DNA of 64,000 bases from an uncultured Veillonellaceae bacterium. Its GTDB lineage: Bacteria > Bacillota > Negativicutes > Veillonellales > Dialisteraceae. Of this stretch, positions 58,445 to 64,000 are shown in pieces. Under the pieces are notes generated by a model. That model was not told the origin of the DNA. It saw only the letters and a list, made by a program, of their open reading frames with translations, and did no database searches. The stretch covers positions 222,293 to 286,292 of the forward strand of contig CATVYJ010000002.1 in NCBI GenBank assembly GCA_958348245.1, in the 5' to 3' direction. Each line of letters opens with the position of its first letter. Within the stretch, counting starts at the first letter, position 1. Position numbers and translations under genes: made by a program.

Positions 58445-59809
58445 ATGGTCGATTTTCTGAATCTCATCGACGGCTATGTATGGGGGCCGCCGCTTCTCAT
58501 TCTGCTCGTGGGCACGGGCATTTTCCTCACCCTCCGCACGGGCTTCGTGCAGGTGCTGCGCCTGCCGCTCGCGTTCAAGCTGATTTTCTCCACCGGGAAG
58601 AATCAGGACGCGGGGGACGTATCGAGCTTCAAATCCCTCTGCACGGCGCTGGCCGCGACGGTCGGCACGGGCAATATCGTGGGCGTAGCCACCGCCATTC
58701 ACGCGGGCGGCCCGGGGGCGCTCTTCTGGATGTGGATGGCCGCTTTCTTCGGCATGGCCACGAAATTCTCCGAAGGGACCCTCGCCGTGCGTTACCGTGA
58801 AGTGGACGCGAACGGCAACATCGCCGGCGGCCCCATGTTCTACATCAAAAACGGCATGGGCATGAAATGGAAATGGCTGGGCGGACTCTTCGCCTTCTTC
58901 GGCACCTTCGCCGCCATCTTCGGCATCGGCAACACCACCCAGGTCAATTCCATCGTGGAAGTGGTGAAAGTCGCCTTCGGCGTGGACGTGATCTGGACGG
59001 CGATCATCCTCTTCGTGCTCGTCACGGCGATCATCTTCGGCGGCCTGCAGACCATCGCGGAGACCTCCTCCAAGATCGTGCCCGCCATGGCCGTGATCTA
59101 CCTCGTTACCACCGTGAGCATCCTGCTCATGTTTGCGGACAATATCCCCGCCGCCGTGGCGCTCGTCATCGACAATGCCTTCACCGGCACCGCCGCTACG
59201 GGGGGCTTCCTCGGGGCTTCCGTCATGATGGCCATGCAGAGCGGCATCGCCCGCGGCCTCTTCTCCAACGAATCGGGCCTGGGCTCCGCGCCGATCGTCG
59301 CCGCCGCGGCGAAGACCCGCTGGCCGGCGGAACAGGGCCTCGTCTCCATGACCGGCACCTTCATCGACACCATCATCATCTGCACCCTCACGGGCCTCAC
59401 CATCATCGTCACCGGCCAGTGGTCCGCCGATCTGAACGGCGCGGCCCTCACGAACGCCGCCTTCTCCATGGCGTATCCCACGCTGGGCGGCGCGCTCCTC
59501 ACCATTTCTCTCGTGCTCTTCGCCTTCACCACCGTCCTCGGCTGGAACTACTACGGCGAGCGGTGCCTCGTGTACCTCGTGGGCACGAAATGGATCAAGC
59601 CCTACCGCGTGGTCTTCGTCATCATGACCCTCGTGGGCTGCTTCATGAAACTGGACGCCATCTGGGCGCTCGCGGATATCCTGAACGCGCTCATGGCCAT
59701 TCCGAACCTGATCGCGCTGCTCTGCCTCTCGGGCGTCGTCTCGAAAGAGCTCCGCGCCTTCATCCGGTACCGCAAGACCGGGGAAGAGTACGACCGCAGC
59801 GCCGACTGA
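58445..59809 (+). CDS. Sodium:alanine/glycine symporter (AGCS family), copy 2
   Basis: A 454-residue paralogue of copy 1 with the same core: GPPLLILLVGTGIFLTLRTG, TALAATVGTGNIVGVATAIH, GGPGALFWMWMAAFFGMATK and NESGLGSAPIVAAAAKT. It begins MVDFLNLIDGYVW at 58445, after GGGGG. The helices near the C-terminus and the tail differ most from copy 1. Having its own promoter and glycine riboswitch, it can be tuned separately; perhaps one copy imports and one exports or they differ in affinity. Confidence 0.94.
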   Translation: MVDFLNLIDGYVWGPPLLILLVGTGIFLTLRTGFVQVLRLPLAFKLIFSTGKNQDAGDVSSFKSLCTALAATVGTGNIVGVATAIHAGGPGALFWMWMAAFFGMATKFSEGTLAVRYREVDANGNIAGGPMFYIKNGMGMKWKWLGGLFAFFGTFAAIFGIGNTTQVNSIVEVVKVAFGVDVIWTAIILFVLVTAIIFGGLQTIAETSSKIVPAMAVIYLVTTVSILLMFADNIPAAVALVIDNAFTGTAATGGFLGASVMMAMQSGIARGLFSNESGLGSAPIVAAAAKTRWPAEQGLVSMTGTFIDTIIICTLTGLTIIVTGQWSADLNGAALTNAAFSMAYPTLGGALLTISLVLFAFTTVLGWNYYGERCLVYLVGTKWIKPYRVVFVIMTLVGCFMKLDAIWALADILNALMAIPNLIALLCLSGVVSKELRAFIRYRKTGEEYDRSAD

Positions 59810-59873
59810 ATCATTCGCCGGTCTCCGGCATAGAGGGAAGTTTCCCCCCTGTCCGCTCCGGCGGGCAGTATAC

Positions 59874-59917
59874 ATGCAGCTGGTTCCCGAAGTCTGGGAG
59901 TCAGCTGCATTTTTTTG
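59874..59917 (+). terminator. Terminator of AGCS copy 2
   Basis: ATGCAGCTG pairs with CAGCTGCAT and is followed by TTTTTTT. Confidence 0.88.
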
Positions 59918-60010
59918 CCTTTCTTGCGGAGGAGGGGATTTTTTCCTACAATACAGCTATCGGGGAGCAATCTCCCTCTTTTCATTCATTGATTGATAGA
60001 GGAAATGCGT

Positions 60011-61279
60011 ATGATTTCCATGGAACGATTCAGAGAGCGCCTCGCCCGGCTCCGCACGATCACCGCGCCGGGAGAAGGCGTGACGCGCCTGGCCTTCACG
60101 GACAGCGACTGGGAAGGGCGGGCGTATTTCATTTCCCTCATGAAAGAAGCGGGCCTTTCCGTGCGGGAGGACGCGTTCGGCAACGTGATCGGGCGGCGGG
60201 AAGGGACGCGTCCGGACCTCGCGCCCGTGCTGTGCGGCTCCCACGGGGACAGCGTGCCCGAAGGGGGCAATTTCGACGGCGTATGCGGCGTGCTCTGCGC
60301 CATCGAGATCGCTCAGAGCATGGCCGAGGACGGCTGGCGGAACGAGCGGCCCTACGAAGCAGCGCTCTTCATGTGCGAAGAGTCGAGCCGCTTCGGCGCG
60401 GCCACCCTCGGGAGCCGGGCCATGTGCGGCATGCTGTCGCCGGCGGATCTTCTCACGTACCACGACCGGGACGGACGCGCTCTCTACGACGTGCTGAAAG
60501 CGCGCGGCCTCGACCCGGATCATGTGGAAGACGCGAAATACAGGGTGCGCCCGGCCGCGTATTTTGAAATGCACATCGAGCAGGGCCGCGTGCTCGAGCA
60601 CGAAGGGAAAAAAGCGGGCGTCGTCACGGGCATCGCCGCGCCCACGCGGCTGCGTTTCCGCATCCATGGAAAGCAGGACCACAGCGGGGCCGCGCCCATG
60701 CGGCTCCGGCACGACGGGCTCGCCGCGGCGGCGGAACTCATCCTCGCCGTGGAACGCGTCGCCCGGTCCCATGCGGACCCTCCCGTGGTGGGCACCGCGG
60801 GGACGCTCCGCCTGAAGCCGAACGCCATCAACGTGGTGCCCGGGGAAGTCACGCTCGGCGTGGATATCCGCAGCATCTCCGCCGCGGCGAAAGCGGACGC
60901 GGTGCGCGCCGTGCTGGCCGAAGCAGGGGCCGTCGCAAAGCGGCGGGGCATACCTTTTGAGGTAGAGACCGTCTGCGACGAGACGCCCGCGCCCCTCCGC
61001 CGGGAGATGGTGGACTTCCTCTCTGCGTGCTGCGCCGAAGAAGGGCTGCCGTACATGACGCTCCCCAGCGGCGCGGGGCACGACGCCATGCACTGGGCGG
61101 ACGTGTGCCCCACAGGCATGCTCTTCCTGCCCTGCCGGGACGGCGTGAGCCACAATCCCCGGGAATGGGCGGAGCTGGAAGACATCGCCGGCGCGGCGCG
61201 GGTGATGGAGCGGGCCGTGCGGCGCGCCCTCCGGGCCGGTTTTTCTCTGGAAGGAGGCCGTGATGAAAGCCATTCATGA
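60011..61279 (+). CDS. M20-family amidohydrolase (hydantoinase/carbamoylase type)
   Basis: A 422-residue dinuclear zinc hydrolase. Metal-site motifs are GSHGDSVPEGGNFDG (His, Asp), MCEESSRFG (Glu, Glu), EMHIEQG (His) and GAGHDAMHW (His). The EESSRF and GSHxDSVPxGG forms point to N-carbamoyl-L-amino acid hydrolase or allantoate amidohydrolase rather than peptidases. The start MISMERF at 60011 has GAGGA seven bases upstream. It overlaps the M24 gene by 17 bases, so both are in one operon with aroD. Confidence 0.88.
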   Translation: MISMERFRERLARLRTITAPGEGVTRLAFTDSDWEGRAYFISLMKEAGLSVREDAFGNVIGRREGTRPDLAPVLCGSHGDSVPEGGNFDGVCGVLCAIEIAQSMAEDGWRNERPYEAALFMCEESSRFGAATLGSRAMCGMLSPADLLTYHDRDGRALYDVLKARGLDPDHVEDAKYRVRPAAYFEMHIEQGRVLEHEGKKAGVVTGIAAPTRLRFRIHGKQDHSGAAPMRLRHDGLAAAAELILAVERVARSHADPPVVGTAGTLRLKPNAINVVPGEVTLGVDIRSISAAAKADAVRAVLAEAGAVAKRRGIPFEVETVCDETPAPLRREMVDFLSACCAEEGLPYMTLPSGAGHDAMHWADVCPTGMLFLPCRDGVSHNPREWAELEDIAGAARVMERAVRRALRAGFSLEGGRDESHS

Positions 61280-62351
61280 AAAACGCCTCGCCCGGGTGCA
61301 GGTGGATATGGTGCGGTCGGGCATGGACCAGCTCATCGTGAGCGACCCCGACGCCCTGTGGTACCTCACCGGCGAAACCATCGATCCGGGCGAGCGCCTC
61401 GCCGTACTCGTCATCGACAGCGGAGGCAGCCTGTTCTGGGTGAAAAACGCCCTCTTCACCGCCGCGGCGGAAGGGGACTTCCCCGTGTTGGCCGTCCGCG
61501 ACGGGGAAAACGGCATACAGACCCTCGCGGAAGACCTCGGACCGGGCGTCATCGGCATCGACAAGAACTGGCCCTCCCATTTCCTCCTCGAGCTCATGGC
61601 CGCGTGCCCCCGGACCTACGTGGAGGGAAGCGGCCCCGTCGACCGGGCGCGCGCCGTGAAAGACGCAGAAGAAATCCGCCTCATGCGGGAAAGCTCCGCC
61701 GTAAACGACCGGTGCATGGCCCGCCTCGCCGCGTGGCTCCGCGCGGGCGTCACCGAGCGGGAAGCGGCGGAATATCTCCGCACGCTGTATAAAGAGGAAG
61801 GGTGCGAAGACGTGTCCTTCCCGCCCATCATCGCCTTCGGCCCCCATGGAGCCGACCCGCACCACACCGTGAGCGATGCGGCCCTCGCGCCCGGCGCGTC
61901 CGTCCTCATCGACATCGGCGGCAGGAAAAACCGGTACTGCTCCGACATGACCCGCACCTATTTCTTCGGAGACGTGCCGGAAGAAATCCGGCGCGTGCAC
62001 GCCGTCGTATGCAAAGCCTGCGAAACCGCGGAAGCCCTCGTCCGCCCCGGCGTCCCCCTCGCCGATCTCGACCGCGCCGCCCGGAGCGTCATCGAAGAGG
62101 CGGGATACGGCGGGCAGTTCACCCACCGCCTGGGCCATTTCATCGGCCAGAGCGACCACGAAGCGGGCGAAGTGAGCGGCGCGAGCCCCCTCGCAGCCGA
62201 GCCCGGCATGATCTTCTCCATAGAGCCGGGGATCTATCTGCCTGGAAAATTCGGCGTGCGCATCGAAGACCTTGTCCTCGTCACCGAAACCGGCGCGGAC
62301 ATCCTGAACCGCCTGCCCCATAGTCCGTTCATCGAGGAGGCCCGCCTGTGA
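61263..62351 (+). CDS. M24-family Xaa-Pro dipeptidase-like protein
   Basis: A 362-residue pita-bread enzyme. The N-terminal creatinase-like domain covers about 1-120. Metal ligands are visible: Asp in LIDIGGRKNRYCSDMTRTYF (two Asp), His in HRLGHFIGQSDHEAG, Glu in FSIEPGIYL and Glu in GVRIEDLVLV. HRLGHFIG differs slightly from the usual HGxGHGxG. It would cleave dipeptides with proline or a related amide. GGAGG lies five bases before the ATG at 61263. Its stop overlaps the aroD GTG. Confidence 0.9.
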   Translation: MKAIHEKRLARVQVDMVRSGMDQLIVSDPDALWYLTGETIDPGERLAVLVIDSGGSLFWVKNALFTAAAEGDFPVLAVRDGENGIQTLAEDLGPGVIGIDKNWPSHFLLELMAACPRTYVEGSGPVDRARAVKDAEEIRLMRESSAVNDRCMARLAAWLRAGVTEREAAEYLRTLYKEEGCEDVSFPPIIAFGPHGADPHHTVSDAALAPGASVLIDIGGRKNRYCSDMTRTYFFGDVPEEIRRVHAVVCKACETAEALVRPGVPLADLDRAARSVIEEAGYGGQFTHRLGHFIGQSDHEAGEVSGASPLAAEPGMIFSIEPGIYLPGKFGVRIEDLVLVTETGADILNRLPHSPFIEEARL

Positions 62352-63097
62352 ACCCCTATACGATCCGCGGCGTGGATCTCACGCAGGGCCTGCCGAAACT
62401 GTGCGTCCCTCTCATGCCCGCCGGAACCGCCGCCGTGCCCGCCCTCTGCGCCGCCCTCAAGGACTGTCCCTTCGACATCGTGGAATGGCGCGTCGACGCC
62501 CTCGGCGATCCCGGCGAATGGGAAGAAACCCTCGCCGCCCTCCGGCGCGCCCTGCCCGACGCGCCTCTCCTCGCCACCGTGCGCACGGAGAAAGAAGGGG
62601 GACAGGCCACACTCTCCGACAGAGACTACTTCGCCCTTCTCCGCCGCCTCGTCCGGAACCGCGCCATCGACGCCGTCGATATCGAATACTTTCATGAGGA
62701 AGCCCTGCGGGAAGACGCCCTTCACATGGCCCGGGAAGCGGGCCTTCCCGTCGTCATGAGCTCCCACGACTTTCAGCGAACCCCGCCCGAAGACGAAATG
62801 GCCGCCCGCCTCACAGCCATGCAGAACGGCGGCTGCATCGCCAAACTCGCCGTCATGCCCCGCCGCCCCGAAGACGTGCTCGCCCTCCTCGCCGCCACCC
62901 TCCGCGTCCGCGCCGCCCATCCCGGCCGCCCCGTCATCACCATGTCCATGGGCGCGCTCGGCGCAGTGAGCCGCCTCGCGGGAGAAACCTTCGGCTCCGC
63001 CCTCACCTTCGGCACGGCAGGCGAAGCCTCCGCCCCCGGCCAGCTCGACGCCCGCCTCCTCGCCGCCATCCTCCGCGCCCTCCACGGCGGGCAATAA
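62348..63097 (+). CDS. aroD: 3-Dehydroquinate dehydratase, type I
   Basis: A 249-residue Schiff-base enzyme that makes 3-dehydroshikimate. The start is GTG 62348, overlapping the previous stop as GTGA. Recognisable parts are DIVEWRVDALGD (EWRxD), the His in MSSHDFQRTPPEDEM, the Schiff-base Lys in CIAKLAVMPR and ITMSMGALGAVSRLAGETFG. It is the type I (AroD) fold, not the dodecameric type II. Its place behind two peptidase-like genes is unusual; aroK is 30 kb away. Confidence 0.95.
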   Translation: MNPYTIRGVDLTQGLPKLCVPLMPAGTAAVPALCAALKDCPFDIVEWRVDALGDPGEWEETLAALRRALPDAPLLATVRTEKEGGQATLSDRDYFALLRRLVRNRAIDAVDIEYFHEEALREDALHMAREAGLPVVMSSHDFQRTPPEDEMAARLTAMQNGGCIAKLAVMPRRPEDVLALLAATLRVRAAHPGRPVITMSMGALGAVSRLAGETFGSALTFGTAGEASAPGQLDARLLAAILRALHGGQ

Positions 63098-63121
63098 AAT
63101 AAAATCATCTTACCCCATTCC

Positions 63122-63150
63122 AACAGCGGCTTTCCCGGCTGCTGTTTTTA
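63122..63150 (+). terminator. Terminator of the M20-M24-aroD operon
   Basis: AACAGC pairs with GCTGTT around a GC-rich loop, followed by TTTTT. Confidence 0.7.
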
Positions 63151-63396
63151 TCTGCCCGCAGTATGACGCGCCGTATTTTCTTCTTATAGAAGAAATAGAT
63201 AAAGAAACGGGAAACACAGGGGATGCATACCTGCTTTATTGGATGCAAACGAATCACGTCGTATATTGGGCCGTAATCAATGAAGCAGAAAGAAAAGTAC
63301 AAGGGAGCCGCGAAGCGGCGACACAAAACTTCCACGGGCATGCGATGCAGGTATGCGAAGTATGTGGGCCCGCTCCAGCATACCTCACGCGTACGC

Positions 63397-63805
63397 GTCG
63401 CATTTGAATCCGCGCACAATGTACGGAAAGTTTTTGAAATGTGCCTGCGCCCGCACCGTCTGACCCAAAAGGGGAAGCAAAAGGGATGTGCATTTGAAAA
63501 ATGCACGACACAAGTAAGCACTGGTGCAGCTCCCCGCCCATTGGAACGGAGGCCGGTGCCCGAAGGGAGAAATTCTGGCTGGTGGCGTCAGCCGGAGCGC
63601 CTGTTTGAGCGACCGCAGGGAGCGAGTTGCGCGGAGGGTAGTGACCAGCCAGAATTTCAGGCCGGAGTGACCGGGCGGCGGCCCTTTCTTGGCCGACACT
63701 CTTTCCGAGCGGTCGGAAAGAATGTCGGCGGCGCTGGAATCGTATTCCAAAAATGGAAATAGTCGTATGTTTCGGACACGTACGGATAGAGAATGCGGGC
63801 CCGCA
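63397..63805 (-). repeat. Structured non-coding repeat, copy E2
   Basis: A 409-base element, the inverted counterpart of 24401-24817. Conserved blocks match almost exactly, for example GTCGTATGTTTCGGACACGT (63763-63782) and GCACTGGTGCAGCTCCCCGC (63519-63538). Hairpin 1 lies at 63693-63728 (CCGACA...TGTCGG with a GAAAG/CTTTC core). Hairpin 2 is a perfect 15-bp stem between 63569-63583 and 63644-63658. Both occupy the same slots as in E1 but have different stem sequences. Relative to E1 there is a one-base length change in the downstream block, breaking any shared reading frame. Confidence 0.8.
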
Positions 63806-63961
63806 TCTGCATGAGAGAAAAGGAAATCTCCGTCATGTGACTCCTCTTTTATCATCCAATTCCACAGATAAAATAGAAGACATGTAAATAGAAAAAAGAA
63901 ACAACCAGCATACCCTATTTCCCTCATGAGACAGTCTTATGAAGGAAACAGGAAAAACTCC

Positions 63962-63990
63962 TTGACGCCCCTCCCCGGAAATGGTAATAT
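63962..63990 (+). promoter_or_regulatory. Promoter for a gene beyond the window
   Basis: TTGACG (63962-63967), 17 bases, TAATAT (63985-63990), ten bases before the edge. Confidence 0.72.
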
Positions 63991-64000
63991 TACTCACGTC

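Larger units (their letters stand above)
63098..64000. other. Gene-free right end with structured repeat
   Basis: Holds the aroD terminator (63122-63150), repeat copy E2 (63397-63805) and a promoter near the edge (63962-63990). The flanks 63160-63396 and 63806-63960 show no recognised signal; short ORFs there are rejected. Confidence 0.7.

Noticed and set aside
63105..63927. Overlapping minus-strand ORFs at the right end
   Set aside because: They span hairpins of the repeat, have no recognisable domain or ribosome site, and are not conserved in frame with copy E1.
1..64000. CRISPR arrays, prophage, or complete insertion sequences
   Set aside because: No regularly spaced direct repeats, cas, phage structural or transposase genes were found on either strand.

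Overview
The window is a GC-rich bacterial chromosome segment centred on the replication origin. It most likely comes from a diderm Firmicute of the class Negativicutes. The main grounds are an OmpM-type porin (SLH domain plus beta-barrel ending in Phe) alongside Firmicute-style features: dnaA-dnaN-S4-recF gene order, T. maritima/Firmicute-type SAM-I and glycine riboswitches, parS sites of the Spo0J type, DUF4446 and DciA. I cannot name a genus.

Origin and layout. oriC lies at about 42.6-42.8 kb between dnaA and dnaN. It has DnaA boxes, a GC-rich spacer, a CTA/CTG trinucleotide run (DnaA-trio-like) and an AT-rich stretch; more boxes lie upstream of dnaA. Genes left of it run mostly leftward and genes right of it mostly rightward, as expected for co-orientation with replication. 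Three parS sites (45.2, 49.5, 50.6 kb) and parA-parB (50.7-52.3 kb) complete the segregation module.

Left arm (0-41 kb). In order: ylxM-ffh-rpsP; rubredoxin; an AfuABC/FbpABC-like ABC importer in one operon with araD; small regulators, a flavin-binding protein and an HxlR/NAD(P)-binding pair; pilB-pilT; a DASS transporter plus nitrilase operon; tRNA-Arg(CCT); a SAP-like-domain protein; an MFS exporter; a SAM-riboswitch-controlled orphan metQ; the porin; DUF1934-argS-pyrG; a ~1 kb non-coding stretch with a structured repeat; a flavoprotein-purB operon and purA; corA; aroK-pfkA; a type IV pilus/pseudopilus cluster (pilin, prepilin peptidase, minor prepilins, PilMN-like fusion, PilO-like) interrupted by an opposite-strand MmcQ-EVE fusion; a DtxR-family regulator, cupin and PH-domain genes; ogt; and a HutP-like protein next to dnaA.

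Right arm (41-64 kb). In order: dnaA, dnaN, S4 protein, recF, dciA; two PPK2 kinases flanking a sodium:solute symporter and a decayed cyclopropane-fatty-acid synthase; parAB, DUF4446, an M23 peptidase; two Sel1-repeat proteins; two paralogous sodium:alanine/glycine symporters, each behind its own glycine riboswitch (one tandem, one single aptamer); and an M20 hydrolase-M24 peptidase-aroD operon.

The least explained signal is a ~0.41 kb non-coding element present twice (24401-24817 on +, 63397-63805 on -). The copies share conserved blocks but carry hairpins whose stem sequences differ while pairing is kept. They face each other across the origin. I do not recognise this family. No transposase, phage gene or CRISPR array was seen.
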